NCBI RefSeq assembly: GCF_037042905.1
Contig: NC_087257.1
Location: 20,872,501 to 20,936,500, forward strand
From: Lytechinus pictus
Lineage: Eukaryota > Echinodermata > Echinoidea > Temnopleuroida > Toxopneustidae
Direction: 5' to 3'
Length of the DNA stretch: 64,000 nt
The translations under genes were made by a program, and so were the position numbers. Shown piece by piece: positions 47,978-58,600 of the stretch. Within the stretch, counting starts at the first letter, position 1; every line of letters starts with the position of its first letter. The notes below the pieces were generated by a model. The model searched no databases, was not told the DNA's origin, and saw only the letters and a list, made by a program, of their open reading frames with translations.

Positions 47978-48115
47978 GGGGGTCGTTTCATAAAGCTGTT
48001 CGTAAGTTAAGAGCGACTTTAACAACGACTGGTGATCATCGCCAATTGTACCATTTACCGCAAGACATGATCACCAGTCGCTCTTAACTTACGAACAGCT
48101 TTATGAAACACCCGC
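47978..48115. mobile_element. Palindromic MITE, TTTCATAAAGCTGTT type, copy 2
   Basis: Ends GGTCGTTTCATAAAGCTGTT and AACAGCTTTATGAAACACCC are inverted repeats. Arms share GTAAGTTAAGAGCGACT. It is nested in the foldback element and related to 18182-18352. Confidence 0.8.
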
Positions 48116-48504
48116 CTGATCAACCCCGCTTGGCCAGGTAATCCCCAAAGGCCAGATTATGAGCGTTGAGCCAAGGACGAAATGATAACAACAGATGTGC
48201 TATTACGTAAGTCTTCTCTGCCTGTAGAAGGACCTTCGGAATTAAATTATTGTATTCGATATTTAATCACGTTTTCAAAGGCATACTGTATTCAGAAATT
48301 CAATGCTAGCCCATTTTCAATTTCGAACAAAGAAAATCAACCTCGAAATAAGGAAAGTAAGTGAATAAAAAATGGCGACATGTTTTCCCGGACCGCACTC
48401 GGGCTGTTGTGTTATCTTCGGACCGAGGTCAAGAAACAGGTGTTTTGATACTTACATTGCATGCCTGGGGCAGTAGGGTTTTCGTACTTGGAGAAGAGGG
48501 GTAT

Positions 48505-49788
48505 CCCAGGACCAAAATCCAATTGAAACCAGTTGGATTTCCAACTGGTTTCAATTGGTTTCAATTGGTTTTAACTGGTTTCAATTGGTTTTAACTGGAA
48601 TTTAACAATTTCCAGTTGAAACCAATTGAAACCAGTTGGGCAACTGGAAATCCTAACTGGAACCAGTTGGGTAACTGGAAATGACTTCCAATTGGAAATG
48701 ATTTCTAACTGGAACCAGTTGAGTAACTGGAAATCCCAACTGGAACCAGTTGGGCAACTGGAAATCCTAACTGGAACCAGTTGGGTAACTGGAAATCCTA
48801 ACTTGAACCATGCAGTTGTGTAACTGGAAATCCTAACTGGTACCAATTGGGTAACTGGAGATGACTTCTAACTGGAAAGATGGGTAACTGGAAATGAATT
48901 CTAATTGGAACCAGTTGGGTAACTGGAAATAAAACTGGAACCAGTTGGGTAACTGGAAATGATTTCCAATTGGTTTCCAATTGGAAATTTTCCAGTTACC
49001 CAACTGGATCCAATTGAAACCAGTTAATTTGCATATTATCTGCCAGTGTGCACAGATTAATGTTTTATGAGATTCATCATCATTAACAATGTATCTATTT
49101 AATTCTTTTCAATTTCAAGTGCCACACTTTTTAAAGATAAGTATTTAGAATACTTAGCAGTGAAAACCATGTTCATAAATGTTATAGATTATAATTAAAA
49201 CAGATTAAAGGATAATTAGTACCCCACTAACTGTTACCAAATTACATCAAATAAAAATACATATATTTGAAGATCTTCCGTACAATATATACATGTGAAA
49301 GTCTGTATTTTATCAATGCCCTTTACATTGGTATTAATAGACATATAATACTGCTTCTGTGTTGGCATATGAGCAATAGTTAGTGCAAATGCTAATTAAT
49401 TTGTAACTAATCAAGTTCATTCCAATTAGTTCCAATTGGATCCAGTTGGAAACCAATTGGTTTCAACTGGTTCCAGTTGAAACCAGTTGCCTCCAATTGG
49501 TTTCAACTGGAACCAATTGAAACCAGTTGCCTCCAATTGGATTCAATTGGTTTTAATAGGGAAATTGGAACAACTGGAACCAATTGACACCAATTGCCAA
49601 CTGGTTCCAGTTGCCCAATTGGTTTTAACTGGAACCAATTGGCAACTGGTTTTCAATTGGAACCAATTGGCAACTGGTTTTCAATTGGAACCAGTTGTTC
49701 CAATTTCCCTATTGAAACCAGTTGGCCAACTGGTTTCAATTGGTTTTGCCCTAATTGGTTTTAACTGGATTTTGGTCCTGGGTAGTGT
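48505..49788. repeat. Modular element made of CCAGTTGG/CCAATTGG arrays
   Basis: Outer ends CCCAGGACCAAAATCCAATT and GGATTTTGGTCCTGGG are inverted repeats. Two arrays (about 48520-49022 and 49426-49770) consist of AACTGGAACCAGTTGG, GGTAACTGGAAAT and CCAATTGG words, many of them self-complementary. The spacer 49023-49425 is ordinary AT-rich DNA. Confidence 0.75.
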
Positions 49789-49814
49789 TATCAAACGGAG
49801 CTCTTTCGTCATGA

Positions 49815-50160
49815 CATGCCGGTCAATTGACCGGCATGTTTCCATTTTCATTTTACTGGTCAATTGACCGGCATGTTTCCATTTTCATTATATACATTGA
49901 AATATATGGTCAATTGACCGGCATGTTGCCATTTTTATTATACACTGAAACATATATGGTCAATTGACCGGCATGTTTCCATTTTCATTAAACACTAGAA
50001 CATATGGTAAACTGACCGGCATGTTTCCATTTTCATATTATACTGATCAATAATGACCGGCAAGTTTCCATTTTTTATAATACTGTCCATTGACTGGCAT
50101 GTTTCCATTTTTTATAATACTGCATGTCCATTGACTGGCATGTTTCCATTCATTACAGTG
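49815..50160 (-). repeat. About 50-bp satellite array, right side, inverted
   Basis: Repeated GGTCAATTGACCGGCATGTT + TCCATTTTCATTATA is the reverse complement of the 47641-47875 units. About seven diverged units are present. Confidence 0.8.
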
Positions 50161-50679
50161 GACATTGTATAATGTAATGAAACGCAAGTGAAGACTCTTT
50201 AATAATGGGAGAATTAATAGACTGAGGAAAAAATAAAAGACCTTTTCTAAAACAAACAAATCACACAATTGGAATGTAGCATTTATCATTATAATTTTAA
50301 GCTTGGAAAGAGAGTCAGTTAAATTAAGAGCTGTAAGAAACTTCTATCCTTCACATGCACACACAGCCAGTGAACACATGTACAGCACGCTTCGCATCAC
50401 ACATACACACACGGAATACATAGACACCGCACTGTCTTAACTGACCAATCAGAGAACGGCTTAGAATGGAAATCCGTCGGTCGCTAGCCAGCAGTCCTAT
50501 TTCGGTCTCCTATTTCTGGCAACTCACTCAAGTCCCGGGAATTGATCGAGAGAGGGCGGTTTCACTTTCAATCGAGACTCGACGTCGCTCGACTGTGCAC
50601 TTCGCCGCCTCAGACGTACAGGGAGCAGTGCCACTCCCGGGTACCACTCACTCATGATAATCAATTCAGGCCTAACAGT

Positions 50680-50785
50680 CATCACCAACATCATCATCAT
50701 CACCATCATCATCACTATCATCATCACCATCATCACCATCATCATCATCACCATCATCATCACCACCACCACACTGATGATCTTT
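50680..50785. repeat. (ATC/CAC)n microsatellite
   Basis: A run of ATC and ACC triplets, with a second similar tract at about 51150-51395. Met-, His- and Ile-rich frames here are artefacts of it. Confidence 0.9.
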
Positions 50786-50815
50786 ATTTATCATTATCTT
50801 CATTTCATCATCATG

Positions 50816-50905
50816 TGGAGGTGCCGCGGCCGAGTGGTCTAAGGGGCCTAGCTATACATGGAGAGCCCAGGGTTCGATCCCAGGCCGCAGCACGTTTGCT
50901 CATGA
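50816..50905 (+). mobile_element. tRNA-like SINE head (Leu/Ser-like)
   Basis: GTGCCGCGGCCGAGTGGTCT gives box A and AGGGTTCGATCCCAGGCCGC gives box B. The ends GCCGCGGCC/GGCCGCAGC can pair. The anticodon region is degenerate and there is no mature tRNA fold, so it is a SINE rather than a tRNA gene. Confidence 0.6.
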
Positions 50906-51946
50906 GCAAGGCATTTAATTGACAATGCTCTTCATCCTGCATTCAAATAAATGGAAATGCTTTAATAATGCATTATTTGCAACTAGGTGTGCACTTGTTT
51001 ACAAATCATTATCATCATCAAAGCAGTATCACATATATGAACAGATCTTCCAATCAAGAGAAAACAATCATCTTTTCTCGCAAGAACTTTTCCCTTACAT
51101 ATATGTTCTTTACAACAATGGTGTATAGTACCTTAGTGACGATTCATCAAAAAGTTCTCATTATCATGATCACCATCACCACCACAACCATCTTCATCAG
51201 CAGCATCATCACCATCACAACCATCAGCATTCCCACTACCACCAATACCATCGCCGTTGCCATCATCATCACTTTGTTGCTTTCATCATTAATATCATCT
51301 TAATTTCATTGCCATCATCATCATCACTTTCATCATTACTATCATCTTCATTTCATCACCATCATCATCATCATCTTTATCCTTATCTGACCGTCATTAC
51401 CAAAACAATCTGACTTTATTATGTAAAATAACATATTTTATTAACCTCCGTATCAACCATAATTAGGCAGTTTTATACGTAAGAGAGAATTGATTGTGTA
51501 TGCCTAATGGGTGATTGAAAAGGACAATTGATTTCATAATAATTAAAAATAAAATTGGCAAGTGTATCACTGATTTCTAACACTGAGATAGATTGCGTAA
51601 ATCATAAATCAGACCCCAGATAAATTATGTTAACAGAATGGTATAAAACAAGACAAACTAGAAAGGGGGTGCCCAAGCTGAATAAAATTGTTGGAAAATC
51701 ACCTCCCCCCAAAAAAAAAATAAAATAATAATAATAATTAATCACTTTAAAAAAAATCTACAGAAAGCACATGCAAGCCTTGAATAGTGTCTAAATTGTG
51801 GCCAATGTATTAATCCTGTCTGAGGGTTTGTAAATTTGCCACAGGGCCATGTGTCTGCACTTCAATTAATTGTCAAGGGTGATTTTTAGGGGGGAGGCGA
51901 GGTTAAGCAAATTGTATCGATACCCTGATCAAGATTGGTGTATTAA

Positions 51947-52689
51947 ACCATGGACCTATGAAGAGATGGACATTCATCGCTTACCTAATGAATTCACTAA
52001 CAGGTGACTGTAATTGTCCTCTGAATAACATTCTCTTCATACTAGTCTTCTTTGGTTCAATGATCGTCACCGTGAGAAGGGACGGAAGCAGTTCGTGACT
52101 GGACATTTATATTTCACAAATTATATGCGCAATAGACAACAAATCACTTAAATCATGGAAAATCGATGTGCAGTTCTTTTATACCTTTAATAATCTTAGT
52201 TCCATATGTTTTATTTGGGAGAAATGTCTGCATATTTTGATATAAAGGCAATACTGTGATTGATTGTTCACCATTTGAAATTTAATTTTCCCAAGTTTCT
52301 CCATAATATTCCAGATATACGTGGTACATAACATATATAGATCGTGTATCTCTCAATGTTATTGAGGTCCTTATGTGTTAGCGGTAGTTAGCGGATCTAT
52401 GATATCATATTTTATATCATAAAGATCGTCTGCTTCTCAAGTTTGCCGCTCCAAATATGAAGCATGTTGACTGAAAGGCTCATGCTAAAACAGGGTATCA
52501 GCCAACAAAAATCAAGACCGGGTAACTGTTCCGTCTTTTGGTAATCAGATACGCCTTGGTAGTCATGGTAATTGCTATTGTTACAACACCTGTATGTTCT
52601 CATTAAGATGTGCATAACCAAGCGACGGTGACTATCATTGGACCAAAGAAATGCTCGCGTTGATAGTCCATCTCTTCATAGGTCCATGA
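51947..52689. mobile_element. 743-bp TTAA-flanked MITE
   Basis: The ends share CATGGACCTATGAAGAGATG in inverted orientation. TTAA flanks at 51943-51946 and 52690-52693. Inner arms share GGTTCAATGATCGTCACCGT-like text and its inverse. No transposase frame is seen. Confidence 0.8.
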
Positions 52690-54650
52690 TTAAACAAATG
52701 AGCATGTTATAATTTGCATTATAAAATGCTGAACAGGTGAACAAAGAAAAAAAAAGACCCATAACAAATCAATAACTCACTTTATGAACATATGACAATT
52801 GCATTACAGAGTAACAATTTCATTAAAACAGAAATACAAAAATAAACATTTATATACAGGCATTTCAATTTTGAGCACGGTTATGAATTTTAAACAAGAA
52901 ATTTCCTCTACAAGGAAATATACTGCTCTGTGTACGACTATTAATACATGTATACCGTGACTCTCCCTGCACACATAATTTGAAGTATATGTATTTACAA
53001 GACATAATTTCAATTTGAAATTCATCTATAGTGAATATCCTTCCACATCTATGATTTGTACCTGATACAATGTATTATTCTTGTACAAATTATGCAAGTA
53101 AAACACAAATATATATCATTCTGTATGCAGTATTAATCCAATGACTAGTAGCCTGTTGCCAACTATTACCACAGGAGTATTCCATAAATAAATCTGTCAG
53201 TGATTTTCACTTTAAACTATTAAAAGCTACTAAAATCCTTAGAACCGATTGGTTAAGGATGAATTTTTCTGTGAAAATCCCTGACAAGATGCTTAGTGAA
53301 ATTCTCCCAATGATCCCCATACATAGCTTTTCAGAATAAGCAAGTTCGTAGATACAGTCCAAGTATGTGAAGATAAATGCCATTCCAATGCAAATAAAAC
53401 TTCATTCTCTACTGACATAAAAATCTCATATCATTGCCCGACCAAGCAACGCACAATTATTCTTGATCCTCGAAGCCTCATTGATTGTAAAAAAGCAAAT
53501 GAAAGGGTGATAGGAATAATTTATTAGTTGGTACCCATAGTGAAAATGTATTTTGTTAGCATTCGAGTAAGCTACCAGAGCAGTCTACTGTTTACAAATG
53601 GCGAATCCCATGATATTGAGATGGGGGTATTCACACCTCCAAAAAAGAAGAAAAGAAAGAGAAAAAGAAAATGTATTTAATTATGAGACACCTCTCTCAC
53701 TTCGTGAATGACTGATTTTAGTAAACAAAATGATTTCTTCAAGTTTCAAAATCTGTGAGTAGAAGAGGTCATTTCAGGGCTCGGTAACACACAGCTTTGA
53801 GAATGATTTCTAAACAATATTTATGATTGATTGCATTGACTACAATGCACAATCAATCACAAAAAAATCAATCGTAAGATTTATGTCATGGGACCAATAT
53901 TATTACAGAATTTAGTTGACAGCGGATTGAGCAAAACATCTTACTCTTAAAAAATACATACCATACACTACTATTTCAGGTTAAAGAAACAATAAGAATA
54001 AAAACAGTGGATAACACAAAAAAAATTGGCTAGACAGTGCTAAGCACTCAAACTGGAAAAGGTCATTATATACACTTAGGAATTTGAAATTTTATACACA
54101 TTCATATGTAACTTGTACAGTAAGGCATACACTATTCTTGGAAATACTGCTAGATATACAAGCCCCAGGAGGTATTATGGAATATCATTTCAACAGAAGT
54201 TGACTCTGACATCAATTTGGTAATGGTTTAAATAAAAACAGGAAGTGAGAGGAACATAATAATCAGGCTTGAAAATGGATTGGAATAAAATGGATTGGCT
54301 TAAATCCATCAAAGAAAGAATAACAAATTTATGAAATATCAAATATTCTTTGTGTTGTTGCATGTGAGCAGGTTCATCCCAACTGTGTTTTTTTTCCTTT
54401 ATAGAAGCAGGTATGACACGTGTCCGATAATGCAATGAATATATAAACATTGATGTTATATTTGTCAACTTTTTGTAGAAAATAGTACATATAATTCATT
54501 GAAACAAATCAATTCATATTACATGACAAATGAGGCGCTGCATGTATATAAGATCACCTCCCCAAAATAACAATGTCATTCTTTGGTAGATTTACGCCAA
54601 ACCATGTTTCTCTTTATATTAGTCTGTTTTTATTAAACTGTCAGACATCC

Positions 54651-54783
54651 GGGCCCTGTATCAAAAACCTCAACGACTGATCATGGTGCTTATTTCTACA
54701 ATTGATTGCATTGATTATTATGTATGATCAATTGTAAAAATCTACCGTAAAATCAATCACTAAGCTTTATGTTACAGGGGCCT
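54651..54783. mobile_element. MITE, GGGCCCTGTATCAAAAAC type
   Basis: The ends GGGCCCTGTATC and GTTACAGGGGCC are imperfect inverted repeats. The interior has ACAATTGATTGCATTGATTA and its partner GATCAATTGTA. Related text occurs at about 37880-38090 and 53815-53890. Confidence 0.55.
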
Positions 54784-54916
54784 TTTTTTATAGGCAGTAA
54801 CACGAGATATCTTGGGATCATGGACCAATGGGTTAATAAGTTTCAAAGGCCTAGTCTGCCCCCAACAACTTGATTTGAAGAAGTGAAAATTTAAAAAAAA
54901 AAAAAAAAACATAAAA

Positions 54917-55100
54917 CAGGAGGCATAATAGCTCAGTCAATATTACAGGGGTTTCAGATTCCAGTCACCCAGGTTCGAATTCCTCTTGGCGCACAAGTGT
55001 CCTTAGGTATAGGAATTAATCCTCATTACCAGGTCCATCAGAAGAGGATCTTATGCCGTCTGTCCTCTGGTTGCTTGCTTTAATACAAACATTCATGCTT
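54917..55100 (+). mobile_element. tRNA-like SINE
   Basis: GCATAATAGCTCAGTCAATA resembles box A and CCCAGGTTCGAATTCCTC resembles box B. The spacing is about right for a tRNA-derived head. The 3' extent is unclear. Confidence 0.45.
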
Positions 55101-55683
55101 TCTTAGCAAATAATCATCACCCTCAAAATCTTTTGTAAGATAAGAAACATATGATACTTTGAAGTGTGCTTAATTTCAGTATGTAGCAAAATAACACTCT
55201 TATGGCTCCAGGACTTGGCCTGGGGTATGATATCCCATCAGCGTGTCCAACCATTACCTCCATAGGTCTTTCCTAAGAATCTGCATAACGCTCTTTTTTA
55301 ATTGTCCGATCAACAGCTTAGGCTGGTTATATCTGTGTAAAGCTCTCTATTAAAACCCAATGAAAATGCGTAAAAGCGCTTCATGAATGAATTGTTTCGT
55401 GATTGTATGAAGAGCATTTGACAATTCTGAGGGTCATAATAGTAAGAATAAGAATGCACCCATCAGGGATGTCCATCTTGCTATCATCTGGGACAAACAT
55501 TGAAATAAACCAGTGGGACTACACTCTGGTGTACCTCTTCCATGGCTATGTCTTTAACCTTGCCTTCCATGACAGGGCCAGAGTGCCGAGTATTTCTGTA
55601 GCTGCACAAGAATCCAGAAGGCATCTCTGAGGGCTCCCTCCGAATTACACATGCCATTAAAATATTACTACAGGTACTGAATG

Positions 55684-58600
55684 TCAGTGTGTCTCTTCTT
55701 CGGCAAGTTTGATTCTTTTCGTGCCATTTTCAACACCCGTATCGCCACTGGAAGAGCACTTGACTTTGTGTTTCTGAGGACCGCACTTGGACTGGGAAGG
55801 CAGGAGTGAAGGATCTGGTTCATACTGGGACCGGTTCAGGCCAAGGAATTCCAGAGCGTTGCCGGCCAACAGGGAATCCTTAGGAGAATAAATGAAAGAC
55901 AACTTTGTGAATGAGAGGAAGACATGTAACTAGAGAAGTTCTTTCCTCATATACAATCCTACTACCCTCAAGACTTAAAAATATTAGTCAAATCTTGCTA
56001 TAAAAGACCACAAAAGGGAGACAGGGAAAGTGGTATTTATGAGCATGTGCTTTTATAGACAGGTTCATTCAATAGATGTTTCAATGGGGAATACAGTTCA
56101 AGGGAAATCAAAACTGGTCCTTACAAACAGGTTGTTCTTTTTTTCAGGTGTCAATAAAGCAGGTATGACTGTACTTTCAAACATTCATTATGACAAAATC
56201 ACTCTCTCCTTCAACAGCCAATCCAGATTTTAAAAAACAGTCGAACCCTTCTTTAATAGCCACCACCAAACTTGTCTCCCATTTGAAAGGAAAATATGCT
56301 ACAGAACCTATCTAAAAATTCCCCTTTTTTTTGGTTGCTTTTTCCTAGATCTTACAAATCCCATGTGCTTACGTACAAAACTTGCTGTGCAATATTGTGC
56401 CGTACTAAAGAGTCTAATGAATAATGATAATCAAAGTTGATTTATCAGTGGATGGCTTTCCTTCATGGGATACCAAAATAATCCACTTGTTTCAGCCGAT
56501 ATTGCATGAATCATGATATTACACTCATAGGATATAAGAAACACTGATTATCAGTTTCCATACTGAGCCATACAATATAATAGCCTATTTAATTTAATTA
56601 CAAAATCTCATTGTAAAATACATTACATGGAAAAGTACAACACAAATTGACAAAAAAATTTGGAGCTAACATAAATGATTTCTGCAATGGGTACAGGGGC
56701 GGATCCAGGATTTTCCAAAGGGGGGGGGGGCCATAAAAAAGGTCCTCATATGTGTATGAATGACATATTCCCATTAAAAATATTTCCTGTCACTCTCAAA
56801 ATGGGGGACACTTGTGTTTGAAGGAAAAATTTACATTAAAAATATTAACTCTGTCTCTCAAAAGGGAGGGGGGTGGGCTGGATGTGCCCCCCCCCCCTGG
56901 ATCTGCCACTGGTTGTGTACTATGTTCTCACCTTCAGCTCATCACTGAAGCTTTCTACTGAATCAATGAGTTTACCAGGATGGTGCTCGCCGAGTGGAAA
57001 TGGGTAGTCACTCCCTAATAAGACTCGATTCTGAAACAAGAGAAAGAAAGAGAAATATCATCTATTCAATTCATTCATTGTCATGTAATTTACTATAAAA
57101 AAAAAAACACAATTCGACGTCAGACTCTTCATACAGTGAAAGGAAAAGGTGCATGGGAAGAAGTATATCACAAATCACATATATAAGTACAGCAGAAACA
57201 GGGAATGATATGTACATGTAAATATAAATATACAAATATACCCTGTGCGCCTCCTTGGGCACCCACAGCAGGGCACTAAACACACAGATCCACTGCATGA
57301 AATAAAAATGCCACAGGCAGTGGAACCAAGGTGGGTACTCAAGCATGCAAACAAGCACTAGAAGCTATTTCATGGATATTCATGTGAGGGCTTATTTAGC
57401 AGTGCATTAAAAACACATTGGACTGAGCTAAAATCTGACAAATCCCTCATAGGGATATGCACAAAATTTGCTGTGCATTACTCTGTTGTATTGCAGTCTC
57501 ATGAATAATGATCATTCACCAAATAAAATACATTGGATGGCCTTTTCTTCATGGGATTTTTTTTTTAAGGTCACTGATGTTCAGAATACTGGCAAAGGAG
57601 TGATATTTCCAGGGAAGCATTTCATGAAACAAGGGGCCTTTTACATGTGAATATTGAATCATCATTGCATTGATGATTGCAATTCGTCTTTAGATTCAGC
57701 GGACCCTTCACACATTCATTCAAAAACTGTAATTTGAATTTGAAATCCCGAGCGAAGGCGGTATGTGTCCTTGGTGACTTGTCAATCAAAGAACTGCATT
57801 GATACGATGAGTGCATGACAATTGCAATATTTAATGAAGTGCTTGAAAGGACACGTAAGCTCCGCCCCCAAAAATATGTTTTGGAGGTCAAGCCTTTCAC
57901 ACATACCGTAATTGGAGGGAAACTTAATCGGAATTCACCTCAGGAGTAGAATTTGAATTCGTGATTCTAGTTTGGTTTCACACGTGCTAAAAATTTGTCA
58001 TTAGCCTTATTTTAAAACAATCATCATCATTCAAATTACCAATTTTTCACCATGTGAAAGGGTGGAAATTGTCAGTGAATTTCATTGACTTATGTTATAA
58101 GCTACCGCTAACCCTTGCATCTGATTGGCTGAGAACAAATTAGTCATTGAAAATCACTGACAAAACTTTTCAAGAAATGCCCCTCAGATCCTACCTCTCC
58201 TATCGTTTCCACCAAGTACTTGAGTGCCCTTTCATCATGCACCAGGGAGTCGGTGTAGATCTGACCGATGTATTTCCTCGGGTTGACGTTGTTCTCTACG
58301 GCACAGAGGTCAGGCCTGACGTTGAAGCCGTGCTCGATGCGACCGATGGTGAAGGGAAAGGCGCCACCTATAGGGGGGGGGAAGAGAAATGATGATTGAG
58401 AGTCCAAATGATGATAACAATAAATGATTATAATTTAGCAACATCTTAAAGAAAAGTTGCCAATTTGAGTTTCCAAGCAGTGAGTTTGTTGTATTCATCA
58501 TGTTACCCTTTCAGAGTGTGGGGTGATTAGCTCAACTTTAATGACTACTTTTCCAAAACAACATCACATACAAATGTACTGCACTGGAAATAGTCACAAT

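Larger units (their letters stand above)
46196..50495. mobile_element. Foldback-type composite transposon upstream of CNOT9
   Basis: The left end ACTGCTGGCTAGCGACCGAC and the right end (its inverse, GTCGGTCGCTAGCCAGCAGT) start inverted repeats of about 135 bases. These include CTCTGATTGGTCAGTTAAGA and TGATGCGAAGCGTGCTGT. The 8-base CCTATTTC is directly repeated at 46188-46195 and 50496-50503. Inside lie inverted arrays of a roughly 50-bp satellite, a LINE fragment, a 528-bp palindrome, a MITE and a tandem-array element. No transposase frame is seen, so it is non-autonomous. The design resembles the foldback TU elements known from sea urchins (from memory), but the family call is inference. 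Confidence 0.8.
50504..55683. other. Intergenic region between CNOT9 and ACMSD
   Basis: 50504-50650 is CpG-bearing (GAGACTCGACGTCGCTCGAC) and may be the original CNOT9 promoter or 5' UTR, now separated from the start codon by the transposon. Beyond it are two (ATC)n tracts, SINEs, a TTAA MITE (51947-52689) and AT-rich DNA (52700-54640) in which I see no exon. Confidence 0.45.

Noticed and set aside
48361-49867. Asn/Trp/Gln-rich frames around 48.5-49.9 kb
   Set aside because: These are translations of the CCAGTTGG-type arrays.
50816-50905. A tRNA gene
   Set aside because: Box A and B are good but the anticodon arm does not fold, and the context is repeats; better seen as a SINE head.
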